Shown here: positions 35,901 to 47,400 of the stretch, piece by piece | Numbering within the stretch: the first letter of the stretch is position 1 | How the letters are laid out: each line of letters opens with the position of its first letter | Assembly (NCBI RefSeq): GCF_000186865.1 | Contig: NW_008705561.1 | Span: forward strand, 1,607,703-1,671,702 | Reading direction: 5' to 3' | Origin: Aureococcus anophagefferens | Taxonomy: Eukaryota > Sar > Pelagophyceae > Pelagomonadales > Pelagomonadaceae | Length of the DNA: 64,000 nucleotides | Translations under genes and position numbers: made by a program | Notes under the pieces: generated by a model | What the model was told of the DNA's origin: nothing | The model's input: the letters and a program-made list of their open reading frames with translations, nothing else | Databases searched by the model: none

Positions 35901-38170
35901 CTAGGCGGCCTCGACGAAGAGCTGCTGCGGGTTCGGCGCGCCGTCGACGGGCGTCACGAGGACGACCTTGTCGCGGGGCGACTCGAGGGCCGCGTCGTCG
36001 TCGGCGCGCGGCCGCTTGAGCGCCGGGAGCGCGGCGGCGTCGTCGTCCTTGGACGCCTCCGTCGCCGCGGAGCGGAGGAGGTCGAGGAAGGCGGCGGACG
36101 CCGTCGAGTCGTCGGGGCCGTCGGCCTCGTCGCCGCTGGGGAGCGTCGCGCAGGAGCCGCTCGACGCCGCGGACGAGCCGCGCGTCGTCATCGCGCCCGG
36201 GCTCTTGGGCCGGGGCCCGCCGGCCTTGGGCTTGGCCGCGGCGCCCGCGGCCGATGGCAGGCGGCTCGCGGAGCGCGTCGCGGCGGACCGGAGCTTGTCG
36301 CGGCGCGCCGCGAGCTGGAGCGAGCCCGGGTAGTTCTCGCAGTCCGCGCACTTGCACTTGGCGCCGCACGTGATGCCCGCCTCGAAGCACTCGCAGTACT
36401 TCTTGAGGCACTTGGACTTCTTGCAGTGGCAGCCGTTCTGGTGCGTCTTCGCCTTGGCGTTGACCTTGGCGCGGAAGGCCTTGGGGTTCTTCTCGAGCGT
36501 CGCCTTGATCGCGTCGTCGCGGTCGCGCGCGTGCGCCTGGTCGTTGTGGCAGTCGACGCACTTGCACGACTCCTCGCAGAAGCGGCCCGCGGCGAAGCAG
36601 TCGCAGTAGAGCTTGAGGCACCGCGAGTTGCGGCAGTTGCAGGGCTTGAAGCGCTTCGTCGCCGACGCCTTGGCCGCCGTCGGCCGGTCGCCGCCGTCGT
36701 CGTCGTCGACCTCCGTCGTCGGCGTCGCCGCGCCGCCGCGGCGGCCGCCGCGCGCGGGCGGCGCGGCCGCGCCGCGCAGGCCCTGGGACGTCTTGCTCGT
36801 GCGGCTCCGCTTCGCCGGCGGCTCGCCGGAGAGCGACGACGCGGACGACCGGTCGTCGTCCGCGGGCGGCGCGGACGCCGCCGGCTCGTCGGCCTTGGAC
36901 CGCTTCGTCGGCTTGCGGCTCCGCGGCGCGGCGCCGTCCTTCTTGGGCTTGCTCCGGGACTTTGGCGCCGGGGGCTTGCGGGCGGCCGCCGGCGGGCGCC
37001 GCGGCGCCGCGGACCCGTCGGAGAAGGGCGGGCGCCGGCGGCTCGTGACCTTGAACTGGACGTTCGTCGGCGCGGGCTCCGAGCCCGGGTGGTCGAGGAG
37101 GAGCAGGAGGTCGTCCTGGGCGCCCCGCGGCGAGTCGAGGAGCGCGAGGGGCGAGCTCGCGCTCAGGAGGCGCCGCGGGGACCCGAGGCGGCCGAGGAGC
37201 GAGATGCCGACGTCGTCCGTGCCGAGCGGCGGCGACGCCGGGTAGTCGTGGACCGCCGCGGCGTCCTGGAGGCTCAGGAGCTTCGAGTCGTCGAGGGGCC
37301 GCCGCTCGGGCGTGCCGCAGCGCGGCGCCGCCGCGCGGCCGCCGCGCGCGAGGCCCCGGGGCGGCGCGTCGCCGTCGCCGTCGCTGTCGGGCCCGCCGCC
37401 GCGGCCGCCGCCCATCGCGCGGTTCACGCGCGCGATGGCGCGGCGGAGCTCGACGGAGCTCGGCGTGATCTTGACGGAGATCCAGCGCCGCGGCGCGGGC
37501 TCGCCGGGGCTCGAGTCGGCGCTGCCGCAGGACTCGGCGTAGCCCCGCGCGACGTCGGGCGACCGGCGGCCGAGCGCGTCGATGCCGCTGTCGGGCGCGA
37601 CGCGCGACGCCGCGGCGCCGTCGCCGGGCCGCGGCGACGGCCGCCGCTCGGGCGTGCGCGGCGCCGCCGACGCGCCCTTGCGCGGCGGGCCGCCCTCGTC
37701 CGCGTCGCCGACGCCGGGCATGCGCGGCAGCAGCGGCGCGCCGCGGCCCGCCTCGGCGTCGATGCGGTCCGCGCGGCGCAGGGCGCTCAGGCTGCCGAGG
37801 CGGCTCGCGTCGCCCTCGTGGAAGCCCGTCAGGGGCGAGAAGGCGCCGTCGAAGAAGGGCGAGCGGGGCCTGAGGCGCGGGCGCGTCGGATACGCGGCGG
37901 AAAGTCCCCTTGGGCGCGCGCGGGCCGTTTCGCGCGCGCGCGGGGCGAAAATGGTGGGACGCTGGAGGCGCACGCCGACGGGTTGGCCCGGTGCACGCGC
38001 GCGGCCATCGACGAGAAGGGCGAGTCGTGCGCGCGAGACGAGCCGGGCGTCCGGCGCGGGGACGCTTGGCCGAGCTTGCCCGCCTTCAACGCCTTGGCCG
38101 GCGACGCCGGGGGGCTCTGCGGCAACTCCATGAGCGCGGCGATCACTTCGCGGTCAAAGGGGTCCGTCAT
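35901..38170 (-). CDS. Tesmin/TSO1 (LIN54-like) CXC domain transcriptional regulator
   Basis: The model complement(join(35901..37869,37981..38170)) corresponds to 719 residues; the intron ends at a GCCTCAG acceptor and starts at GTCGGCG near 37980, joining RANP to RSPFFDGAFSPL (donor position good to one base). Start MTDPFDREVIAALMELPQSP. Two CXC motifs at about 473-575: CNCRNSRCLKLYCDCFAAG.. and CHCKKSKCLKKYCECFEAG.. joined by a conserved linker (KNPKAFRAKV). CXC pairs bind zinc and, in LIN54, recognise CHR promoter elements in cell-cycle genes (DREAM/MuvB). The remainder is Ser/Pro/Arg-rich and disordered. Divergent from the F-box methyltransferase at 38494. Confidence 0.88.
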
Positions 38171-38493
38171 CGTGCTCCTCGCTTCGGTCCGAAGCGGGGC
38201 TTCGGCGGCCGAAGCGGGCTCCTTGAAGAAGCTGGCTTTTTCGTCGCCGGGGCCGAAAAACCGTGCGACGGGTTTCGAGGCGGTCGGGGACGGCGGGCGA
38301 GGCAAGCCCGGGCGTCAGAGGGGCTCGGGGTCGCTCGGGGGCGCGCGTGGCGCGCGTGAAGTTTGACGATAACACGGAGAGCGTCTGTGTGGGCGCGAGA
38401 TTTTGAGCCGGGCTCTGCGGATTGGCCGGGGTATCCGTCGCTGAGAGAGATATTGAGGCCACACGAGCCTTTTACTTGCCGCCCGCGCGCGAC
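38171..38493. promoter_or_regulatory. Bidirectional promoter interval
   Basis: A 323 bp spacer between the CXC gene (minus) and 38494 (plus). A short TTTGACGATAACA stretch near 38362 is AT-rich for this genome. No defined element assigned. Confidence 0.35.
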
Positions 38494-39325
38494 GATGGCG
38501 ACGGCAGCCCCCGGCGCCGAGGCCCTCGACGCCACTTGGCAGCACGTCGCCGCCTACCTGGGCACGCCGGGCGTCCTCCGCGCCGCGCAGGCCTGCCGGG
38601 CCTGGCGCGACCGCGTCGAGGCCCATGCTCTCTGGTCCGCCGGGGCCGTCGCCGGCGCCCTCGCCGCGCTCGACGCCTGCGAGGCCGCCGCCGCGGCCGG
38701 CGCGGCGCTGGAGGCGGACGCGCGGGGCCGCACGGCGCGGCCGGCGCGGCGCGGCAAGCTCTTCGCCATGCCGGCGGACCGGCGGCCGAAGTACGCGAAC
38801 TTCGTCTACGGGGAGTTGCGCGCGGCGTCGCTCGCGCGGCTCCTCGGCGCCTGCGAGCTGCGGCGCGGCGAGACCTTCGCGGACCTCGGCTGCGGCGCCG
38901 GGCGGCTCCTCGTGACGGCGGCGGCGCTCGTGCGCCTCGGCCGCGTCGTCGGCGTCGAGCTCCTCGACGGCTACGCGGAGACCGCGCGGCGCACGCTCGC
39001 GCGCCTGGGGCCGGTGCTCGGCGCGGCGGCGCCGGCCGTGGACCTGCGCCACGGCAGCTTCACGGACGAGCCCGACGCGAGCGCCTGGGTCGGCGCCGAC
39101 GTCGTCGTCGCGACGAGCACGTGCTTCGAGGCCGCGCAGATGCGGCGCATCGCGGACCACGCGGCGCGGCTCCGGCCGGGGGCCCGCGTCGTCACCCTCG
39201 ACAAGCCCCTCCCGGCCTCCGACGCCCGCTTCGACCTCCTCTACAAGGTCGCCTGCCGCGGCGACTGGGGCGCCGCCGTCGGCTACGTCCAGCGGCGGCG
39301 CGCCGGCGCGCCGCCCGCCCGATAA
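38494..39325 (+). CDS. F-box plus DOT1-like SAM methyltransferase
   Basis: About 276 residues. Residues 10-50 (ATWQHVAAYLGTPGVLRAAQ then ACRAWRDRVEAHALW) fit an F-box, which docks SKP1 in SCF ubiquitin ligases. Residues 95-265 follow the DOT1-type methyltransferase fold: NFVYGELRAASLARLLGACE, then motif I FADLGCGAGRLLVTAAALV, then VVGVELLDGYAETARRTLAR, then HGSFTDEPDASAWVGADVVV and CFEAAQMRRIADHA. The combination of an F-box and a DOT1-like fold is unusual. Histone H3 methylation is only a family-based guess since residues beyond the SAM site are poorly conserved. Start at 38494 in ACGATGG; the reading frame is open further upstream but falls in the promoter. Confidence 0.65.
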
Positions 39326-39429
39326 AAAAGTTTGCGCTGCATTTCGGGGCAGCTATCCAGCCACCTGGCCGTCGGCCTTCCCGCCGATTCTAGAATCCGA
39401 CCACCGCCGTCGTCGCCGCCACCTCCGCC

Positions 39430-40350
39430 ATGTCGTTCTTCGGATTCATGAAGTCGGACATCAAGCTCCACTACTTCGACGCGCGCGGCGCGGCGTCCCG
39501 CGGCCGTGACGAGTTTCGTGAGATTTCGACCGGGAAACACGACGAAACGTCGTCATCTTTGGTAGGCGCGGCGTCGCCGAGGACATCCGCTACATGCTCG
39601 CCATGGCCAAGGTGCCCTACGAGGACAAGCGCTTCTCCTTTTCCTTCGGCGTGCCCGGCGACTTTAGCACGATCAAGCGCCCGGAGCGCGTCGGCCGCGT
39701 CCCATCTCTCCGCGGGGGCAGCGCGTCCGTCGTGCCGTGGCTGGAACTGTGCGTTTGGGGCATGCTCGCCGGAACGCCTCGAACCGCCTTGGGCAGGGGC
39801 AGCGAGTCCCGGAGCTCGGGGCGCCTCGCCGGAACGCCACCCGCGCCGCAGGTTCGACGCGGCCAAGGAGGCCGGCGAGCTCGACGCGGGCATCGGCAAG
39901 GTGCCCATCCTCGAGGTGGACGGCGTGAAGGTCGGCCAGTCCAAGGCCATAGCGCGCTACGTCGCCTCCAAGTACGGCTTCGCGGGCGCGAGCGCCATCG
40001 AGGCCTTCAAGATCGACTGCCTCTGCGAGCACGTCGTCGACATCAAGGCCACGTACCAGAAGGTCAAGGGCGACGGCGACGAGGCCAAGGCCAAGTACTT
40101 TGGGGAGACGCTCCCCGGGGAGCTCGCCAAAGTCGAGAAGAGCCTCGGCGACGCGAAGGGCCCCTGGCTCGTCGGCTGCAAGCCGAGCCGCGCGGACGTC
40201 GTCTTCATGGTCTTCCTGACGGAGTTCTTCGACAACGTCGAGGGCGCCAAGGCCGCGACGCCGCCGAAGATCCAGGCCGCGATCGACGCGGTCTCCGCGC
40301 TCGACGCGGTCAAGGGCTGGAAGGAGTCCCGCCCGCAGACGCCCTTCTGA
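39430..40350 (+). CDS. Sigma-like glutathione S-transferase
   Basis: The proposed join(39430..39482,39566..39685,39852..40350) gives 223 residues, the usual GST length. Thioredoxin-fold N domain: IKLHYFDARGVAEDIRYMLA (the catalytic Tyr is in HYFDARG), VPYEDKRFSF, GKVPILEVDGVKVGQSKAIA with the glutathione-binding QSKAI. The alpha-helical C domain includes GPWLVGCKPSRADVVFMVFL. Both introns then use GC donors (GCGCGG and GCGCGT) with TAG/CAG acceptors. A GT donor at 39513 is possible for the first but would insert ten extra residues in the conserved loop. Conjugates glutathione to electrophiles or acts as an isomerase. Start in CCGCCATGTC. Confidence 0.82.
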   Translation: MSFFGFMKSDIKLHYFDARGAASRGRDEFREISTGKHDETSSSLVGAASPRTSATCSPWPRCPTRTSASPFPSACPATLARSSARSASAASHLSAGAARPSCRGWNCAFGACSPERLEPPWAGAASPGARGASPERHPRRRFDAAKEAGELDAGIGKVPILEVDGVKVGQSKAIARYVASKYGFAGASAIEAFKIDCLCEHVVDIKATYQKVKGDGDEAKAKYFGETLPGELAKVEKSLGDAKGPWLVGCKPSRADVVFMVFLTEFFDNVEGAKAATPPKIQAAIDAVSALDAVKGWKESRPQTPF

Positions 40351-40400
40351 AGCGAAGTTGCGCGACTCGTAACGGCGCGCGCGCCGGGGAGGAACGCTCG

Positions 40401-41831
40401 CTAGGCGGACGCGAGCTTCGCCTTCTTGTCGCGCATGTAGGCGTTGGCGAGGCGGTCGATGTGGTTGACGCACTCCTTGTGGAAGCGGTCCCACTGGTGG
40501 ACGACGGCGGACTTCTGGCCGTCGTAGTCCAGGATGTAGCCGTCCTTGTCCTTGATCTTCCAGTGCGTGTCCAGGGGCCCCTTCATGTGCGCGGGCACGC
40601 GGAAGCCGTTCATCGCGCCGATCGTGTTCACGATGCCGTGGCCCTGCTCGTGGTGCGTCACCTTGACGCCCGGCAGCCGCGCGAGCTCGCCGCTGTCGTA
40701 GAGGTAGTTGTGGTAGCCCTGGTCCGACTCCGTGCGCGCGGGCGTCGCGTGGCACTTCATCTTGTCCATCTCCGCGACCATGCGCTCCGTGTACTGGCGG
40801 AGCGCCGGCGCGGAGCCCATGGTGGACCCGGAGCAGACGACGCTGTTGTTCGAGTACTTCTTGGGCGTCTCCTTGCCCCAGCAGCGGAGCCAGCCGGAGT
40901 TGAAGATGCAGTTGCCGACGGTCTTCACCTGCCGGTTCTCCGCGAAGAGGTGCAGGTTCGGCGCCGACGGCGACTTGTCGACGATGGTGAAGGGGTCCCG
41001 CTGGAAGAAGGTGTCCCGGAAGTCGAAGATGATGCCCCAGGACGTGTCCTCGTAGAAGCTCAGCCACGTCCGGTACATCTCGTAGCGGCTGACCGCGAGC
41101 GGCCGCGGGCCGCGCTGGTCGCCCTTGGCGTACCAGTTCGTCAGCGTGCAGCCCGCGGGCGTCATGAGCAGCCGTCGACGCTTCTTCTTGACGCACTCGT
41201 AGGTGAACTGGTACGCGAGGACGCCCTCGCCGCGCAGGTAGTCCTCGACGCCCCGCTGGAACTTCTCCGGCGGGCCCGCGGCGAGCACGATGTCGCCGGC
41301 GTAGTCCGTCGCGCGGAGCGTCGACACGAAGCGCGCGAACTCCTTCTGCGAGTAGCCGAAGCCCAGGGCCATGACGACGTCCGCGCTCGGGTTGTGCTCG
41401 AGGCCCCACATGGGCTTGAGCGCCGACGCCCACGGGTCGTCGGACGGCTTGAGCTTCTTCACCTTGACGGGCGGCAGCTTCGGCGCCGGCTTCGGCTTGT
41501 CCTCCTTGGGCGCGCTCTTCTCGAGGGCCTTGGCCATCTTCGCCTGCTGCGCCTTCTCCTGGTCGAGGATCTTTCGCTTCCGATCGCTGACGACGGGCTT
41601 CGGGAGCGACGCCGCGTCCTTCTCCGCGGCCTTCTCCGCGTCGAGCTTCGCCCGCAGCTTCTCGAGGGCCTTGGGGCTCTCCATGGTCACGGGCGGCTTC
41701 TCGTAGACCGTCACCGCCTGCGCCGGGCCGGGCGCCGACGTCGGCATGAGGAAGAGGCAGGCGCCGCCGAGGGCGACGGCGAGCACGAGCCACACGGGCA
41801 CCGTCGCCGCCTTCTTGCCGTCGTTGGCCAT
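40401..41831 (-). CDS. Type II membrane glycosyltransferase-like protein
   Basis: 476 residues. The short cytosolic N terminus is followed by an anchor (VPVWLVLAVALGGACLFLM), a Lys/Ala/Pro-rich stem (60-140) and a catalytic-type domain: VVMALGFGYSQKEFARFVST, DYAGDIVLAAGPPEKFQRGV, SRYEMYRTWLSFYEDTSWGI, then IIFDFRDTFFQRDPF and, C-terminally, ESDQGYHNYLYDSG. The DFRDTFFQRDPF and DQGYHN elements occur in a broad algal/plant family of putative Golgi glycosyltransferases, where an acidic DxR/DxD pair binds the sugar nucleotide. Donor and acceptor cannot be assigned. The start at 41831 gives the signal anchor directly. Single exon. Confidence 0.7.
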   Translation of the reverse strand: MANDGKKAATVPVWLVLAVALGGACLFLMPTSAPGPAQAVTVYEKPPVTMESPKALEKLRAKLDAEKAAEKDAASLPKPVVSDRKRKILDQEKAQQAKMAKALEKSAPKEDKPKPAPKLPPVKVKKLKPSDDPWASALKPMWGLEHNPSADVVMALGFGYSQKEFARFVSTLRATDYAGDIVLAAGPPEKFQRGVEDYLRGEGVLAYQFTYECVKKKRRRLLMTPAGCTLTNWYAKGDQRGPRPLAVSRYEMYRTWLSFYEDTSWGIIFDFRDTFFQRDPFTIVDKSPSAPNLHLFAENRQVKTVGNCIFNSGWLRCWGKETPKKYSNNSVVCSGSTMGSAPALRQYTERMVAEMDKMKCHATPARTESDQGYHNYLYDSGELARLPGVKVTHHEQGHGIVNTIGAMNGFRVPAHMKGPLDTHWKIKDKDGYILDYDGQKSAVVHQWDRFHKECVNHIDRLANAYMRDKKAKLASA

Positions 41832-42124
41832 GGGAGCGCGCGCGTCTCCGCGGTCCGGCTCTCGGTCGCGGCCGGCGCTGCGGCGCCGGCCGACGTGCGC
41901 GACGCGGCGACGACGCTGGGCTGCCGCCTCGAGAGGGCAGCATGGGCTGCTTGACGGGCGATTGCAGACAAATCGCCAGAGCTGAGGCAATAGAGGCGCT
42001 CGATCTGTTGGCGCGCGCGCCGCGAGCTGTCGTCGACGCCGCCCGCACAGCCGCCCCGCGCGAAGCACGCCAGTGCCAAACCCAGACCGCCGCGCAGCGC
42101 CTCCGCAACCACTACCGCGCCGCC

Positions 42125-43305
42125 ATGTCTCTCGCGGCGAACCCGAGCGAGTCCGCGAGCACCATGCAGTACGAGGGCTCCATCTCGTCCGACGGGAAGT
42201 TCCACGGCCGCGGGTCCATCGTCTACAGCAACGGGGAACGATACGCGGGCGAGTGGCAGTACGGCCAGCGCCACGGCCGGGGCACGTACACGTACGCCGA
42301 CGGCGGCACCTACAGCGGCGACTGGGAGCGCGACAAGATCCAGGGCGAGGGCACGGCCAAGTACAGCGACGACAACGTCTACACGGGCTCCTGGACGAAC
42401 GGCAAGATCCACGGGCGGGGGAAGCTGGAGACGGCGAAATTCACTTATGAAGGTCAGCTGCCGGCGAACTTTTCTTACGGAGACGGCGAAGTTTTCATAC
42501 GACCTTCATAGGCGAGTGGCGCGACGGCAAGAAGCACGGCCGCGGCCTCTGCTCGTACCACGACAACGGCGACGAGTACGAGGGCGACTGGGTCGACGAC
42601 AAGTGGCACGGCGAGGGCGAGTGGACGCTCCGGGGCGCCGGCGGCAACGTCCACGAGAGGTACGTCGGCGCGATGGAGCAGGGCCGCATGCACGGCACGG
42701 GCAAGTACGTCTACAGCGACGGCTCCGAGTACTCCGGCGACTGGCACGACAACCGCATGCACGGCAAGGGCATCTTCACCTTCGCGAACGGCAACAAGTA
42801 CGTCGGCGACTTCGTCGACGACGCCAAGGACGGCGTCGGCTTCCTCCAGTACGTCGACGGGGAACGCTACGACGGCTGCTGGCGCGGCGACAAGGCCCAC
42901 GGCCAGGGGACGCTGACCTACGCGTCGGGCGACGAGTACGTCGGCTCGTGGATGGACGGCATGAAGGACGGCGAGGGCGAGCTCCGGTACGCGAACGGCG
43001 ACTGCTACCGCGGGAGCTGGGAGCGCGACGCGGCGCACGGCCAGGGCACGCTCGCCTACGCGTCGGGCGACGAGTACGTCGGCGCCTGGCGCAACAACCT
43101 GCGCCACGGCGAGGGCAAGTTCTCGTGCGCGGCGGACGGGAAGCTCTACGTCGGCGAGTTCGCCGACGGCCTCAAGCACGGCTCGGGCACGCTCACGCTG
43201 CCGAGCGGCGACTCCATCTCCGGGACCTGGGACCGCGGCGAGCTCAAGGGCCCCGTGGACTTCAAGCACCACCCGGACTCGCCCTGGACGAACCCGAAGC
43301 TCTGA
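42125..43305 (+). CDS. MORN-repeat protein
   Basis: join(42125..42452,42512..43305), 373 residues. A 59 nt GT-AG intron (GTCAGC...CATAG) joins KFTYEG to EWRDGKKHGRG, making an unbroken MORN repeat. About 12 repeats of the form YxGxWxxGxxHGxGxxxxxxG run the whole length (GRGSIVYSNGERYAGEWQYG, HGTGKYVYSDGSEYSGDWHD, HGQGTLTYASGDEYVGSWMD). MORN arrays form extended beta structures that bind membranes or proteins, for example in junctions, basal bodies and flagella. No catalytic domain is present, so it is a scaffold. Start MSLAANPSESA in GCCGCCATGTC. Confidence 0.88.
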
Positions 43306-43571
43306 GGATCGGTCCTCGCGCGCGGGAGGGGGGATTTTGTCTAACTGCCCTCGAGAAACACCGAACGGTCCTCACCTCAGCCACAGCGCCGAGTGCCTTG
43401 GCGAAGTGGTCGGCGGTCGGTCGGCGGCGGCCGCGGCGGGGCGGCGCCGCTCAAGGCCTCGCTCAAAACAGTCGATTCGCCTTGACGCGTCTCTAAACGT
43501 AGGGGGCCCGGGAGGAACCGCGGGAGTCGGAGGTGGGGACAGTCGATTCGCCACAGCGAAGCGGAGGAGCA

Positions 43572-44367
43572 ATGAGCGGGTCGCGCGCACAGGCACGGGC
43601 GACAGCTCTCGGAGGCGCGGACGTTGTAACGAAGGTGCTGAGCTGCTTTGGGATGCCCTGGGGCTCCGAGGTGTGCTCCGAGGTGTGCGATAAATTTGAT
43701 GATAATTCCTACCGCTATACCAAAAAACACCTCGCCAATGTGTTCGCATTCGCGGCCTGCTCGCGTGCCACGAAGGAACTCGTCCAAAACGACGTTTTCT
43801 GGGTCGCGCACCGCGATGCGATGGAGACGCAGTTCCCTGCATCGGGGCAGATTGTCGACCCGCGTCCGGCGCCGGCGAAGTACGTCGACCCGCGCCTGCT
43901 CGATAGCTACGCGTCGCGATCGCCGTTCGACCAGTACGTGGCCGTCCGCCGTTTCTACGAACGCACGCGCAACGAACTGATGGGCTTCGTCGACGAGTCC
44001 AAGTGGACCGAGGCGGATAGCGCTCACTTGAATGATCTCGCGCGCTCCGCGAGAATTCTCGTCAAATTTGCCTACGGCGATGACGATGACGAGGACGATG
44101 AGGATGATGAGGATGAGCATTACGATGATGATGATAATTATGACAAGGAGGAGGACCTCGCGTGTTGCACTCCGAGGATGTGCGCGCATACAGTCATCGA
44201 CAATTTTTGTCCTCGCGGACTTCCACGAGGACGGCGTTAGCGGCCACGCGGCTGATCTCCTCCTCCGCCGTTGGCCTGGAGTAGAGCCGAAGTACAAGTC
44301 GAGCCTTGCCAAGTTCATGCACCACCTCACGGACTGCACGGACACCTATACCTTCCGCAGCTACTGA
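43572..44367 (+). CDS. F-box-like protein with acidic segment; splice pattern unresolved
   Basis: From 43572 the frame reads MSGSRAQARATALGG, then a helical section LANVFAFAACSRATKELVQN, DVFWVAHRDAM that resembles the F-box proteins common in this genome, then FDQYVAVRRFYERTRNELMG. A Glu/Asp tract (about 44090-44150) follows. This frame stops at 44240. Another frame carries a sensible C terminus (FVLADFHEDGVSGHAADLLL, then KSSLAKFMHHLTDCTDTYTF) ending at 44367. An intron with acceptor near CATACAG (44191) would join them; one phase-matched donor is GTCAAATTTG at about 44071, which would remove the acidic tract. No function beyond possible SCF adaptor. Lower GC than neighbours. Confidence 0.5.
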
Positions 44368-44429
44368 AGGGGGGGAGAGTAAGTATACACGTAGTAGCGC
44401 GCGAGACGGCGCGTTCGGGGAGGGGGAGC

Positions 44430-47400
44430 TCAGACGCCGCCCGGCGCGACGTACGCGTTGTCGTCGTCGTCGCGGCCGAGGGGCGCGAAGGCGACGCCGT
44501 AGGCGTTGCCGTCGCGGCCTGGCCTCGCGTCGCTCTGCTTGTAGATGTATTTGTAGAAGACGAAGGCGATGGCCGCGAGGACCGCGGCGACGCCGATGAC
44601 GGAGAAGGCGACGACGACGGGGTTCGCGCGCGGCGCGGCGCCGTCGTCGTCGGAGCGGTGGGACGAGGCGTGGGCGTCGTCGTCCGTGAGCTTGTGGTCC
44701 GGCGGCACGTAGTCGTCGGTCCGCGTGGGCGACGCGCCGTCGTCGGTGTCGCCGTCGACGCAGTACGTGACGACGTCGAGGACGAACGTCTTCTGCGCGG
44801 CCGTGAGCTCGTAGTTGTCGTCGAAGAGGCAGTCCCACTTGCGCACGGCGGGGATGGCCATGCCGCCGCAGCCGTCGTCGTCGACGTAGGCGCACTGGTC
44901 GGGAGACGCGAGGTCGAGGACGCCGAACTTGTTCACGAGGCCCGTCTCGCACTCGGCCGCGTAGGCGCCGAGGTAGGCGCAGTCGATGGCGTCGAGGGCG
45001 TCGCAGGCCTCGTGGGCCTCGCGGACGACGGCGCGGAAGTCGGCGAAGTCGTTGCAGGCCGGGATGGCCTCCTCGTTCGTGGCGCAGTCGCAGAAGCCGA
45101 CGTCGCCCGCGTAGTAGACCATCGTCGCCAGGCGCTTCACGAGCTCGTCGTCGGACTCCAGGTCCTCGGACCCGTCGGGCGCCGCGGACACGAGGAGCGC
45201 CATGCAGGCCTTGGCCTTGGCGTGCTGCGCGTCGACGTCGCCGACCCCCTCTTCGAGCTCCTTGGCGCACGCCTCGAACGCGTCGAGCTCGCCAAAGTCG
45301 TAGGTGCCCTCGCAGAGCTCGGGCCGGTCGGCCCAGAGCTCGGGCACGAAGGGGTCGTCGCCCGCGCGGTCCGGCACGGTCTGGTCGAGGCAGTCGACGA
45401 TCGCCGACGCAGCGGCCCAGCCCGCAAAGTTGTCGAAGACGCCGCAGTCGTCGCCGTTCTCGCAGTTGGGCGCGTAGCCGTCGCCGTAGTCGTAGGCGTA
45501 GCCCGACGCCGCGTCGTCCCAGCCCGGGTTCCAGAAGTCGTCGTCGCCGATGCCCTTCCAGTCGTCGGACGCCGCGCGCTGCGTCGCGCAGGCCGTGTCG
45601 CAGTGGACGATCGACGCCTCGCCGTTGCCCGCGGCCAGCGCGAAGCCGCACTGCTCCGGCGCCGCGCCGTGGGCGCGCACGAGGGACGTGCCGTCGGGCA
45701 GCAGCTCCACGAGCTGCCACGACACCTCCTCGCGCCACTCGCCCGACGACACGGCCGCGTTGTAGCAGCCGCCGTCGACGCAGTAGGGGAACTCGGCGTA
45801 GGCGCCGTCGCGCAGCGTGTCCGAGCCGACGATGGCGCCCTCGGCGTCCGTGATCGTGAAGTCCGCGCCGTTCCAGCCGTCGCCCCAGGAATCGACGACG
45901 CGCATGACCGCCAGAGCCTGCGACGCGTCGCACTCGAAGACGGACGTCGGCGGCGGCGTCTCGACGCCGTCGAAGCCGCAGGCCTCCTTCGTGTGGGGCC
46001 CGCTGGGGCACTCGCCGCCGCCGACGGCGAAGACGCACGACGCGGACGACGACCCGGAGAAGACGACGCCGCCCTCCGTGACGTCGCCGAGGGCCCAGCC
46101 CGCGGCGCGGCTCTGGGACGACCGCGGCGGGAAGGAGAAGTCGTAGCAGCCCGGCGCCAGACATAAATCGTCCTGGCCCTGGAAGCCGAAGTTGAGCGAC
46201 CCGGACGTCTCCGCGCCGGCCTCGTCCGTGATCGTGTAGCGGACGCCGCCCCAGCCGTCGCCGTCGGCGTCGTACATCTCCAGCGCGTAGGGCAGCTTCG
46301 ACGCGTCGTCGGGGTCGCAGCCGCCCGTGATGAGGTGGTCGTCCGTCGTCGCGTCGTCGGCCGGCGCGCACGTCGACGGGCAGAACGGCTGCCCCGCGTC
46401 CGTGACCCCGACGGAGAAGTCGCACTGCGCGGGCGCGCCGCCGGCGGCGACGGCGCCGGCGCCGCGCTTGCCGAGCTCCCAGGACACCTCCTCGGACCAC
46501 CAGCCCCACTCGAGCGTCACCGTGTAGCACCCGGGGTCCGGGATGCACATGGGCTCGACGCCGAAATGGCCCATCGCGAGCGTGCCCGCGCGGATCTCCT
46601 CGCCGGCCTCGCCCGCGGCGTCGTGCTTGTGGACGCGGTACCCGACGAAGCCCCAGCCGTTCCAGCCCGCGTCCGTCATCGCCATGACGTACTGGTCCGC
46701 GTCGTTGCAGTTGGCCGCCGTCTCGTCGACGCAGCCCGCGGGGCAGTACTCCTCGACGCCGCCGCCGACGGGGAAGGTGCAGACCGCCGGCCCGCCGCCC
46801 GACGCCGCGATGACGAGGGCGCCGCTCTGCGGGTCCTTCTTCTTGACGGCCCACCGCGGGTCCGAGCTGTAGGTGTCGTCGGCCTTGACCTCCATGACGT
46901 AGCAGCCGTCGGCGAGGCAGGCCGGCGTCGTCGACGTTTCGCCGGCGTAGGAGCCGGAGCTCACGGCGGCGAAGCCGTCGAGGATGACGCTGTAGAGCGC
47001 GTAGTCGTACGCGCCCGCGCCGCCCTCGAGCTCGATCTCCGCGGCCGCGCGGCTCCCGCAGCCCTGCGCGTCCGGGTCCTTGCAGACGTAGGGCGCCGCC
47101 GTGCCGCAGGTCCGCGTCGCCGTGTCCCGGCACGTGGCCTCGCAGCAGTCGCCGCCGTCCCAGCCGCACGCGGCCGTGTTGTAGCACTGCGAGATATCGG
47201 CGTCGCAGGCTCCGTCGCCGAGCCACGCGGCGTGCGGGACCTCGCAGGCCGTCGCCGAGCAGTTGGCGGGGACGGGCGCCGGCGCCGGCGCGGCCGTCGC
47301 CGCGTCGTCGTCGAGGACCTCCGTCGCGCACGCGGCCCAGACGCCGCAGACCTTTTGCGCGGCGTCGTCGCGCGCCTCGAGGTCCTCGCAGACGTGGATC

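Noticed and set aside
35565..38366. Very long plus-strand open frame (933 codons)
   Set aside because: It is antisense to the CXC-domain gene and its product is Arg/Ala/Gly composition noise; high GC removes stop codons.
39483..39565. GST intron 1 with a GT donor at 39513
   Set aside because: Phase permits it, but it would add about ten residues in the conserved YFDARG-AEDIRY loop; the GC donor at 39483 gives the family-typical sequence. Not excluded without cDNA.
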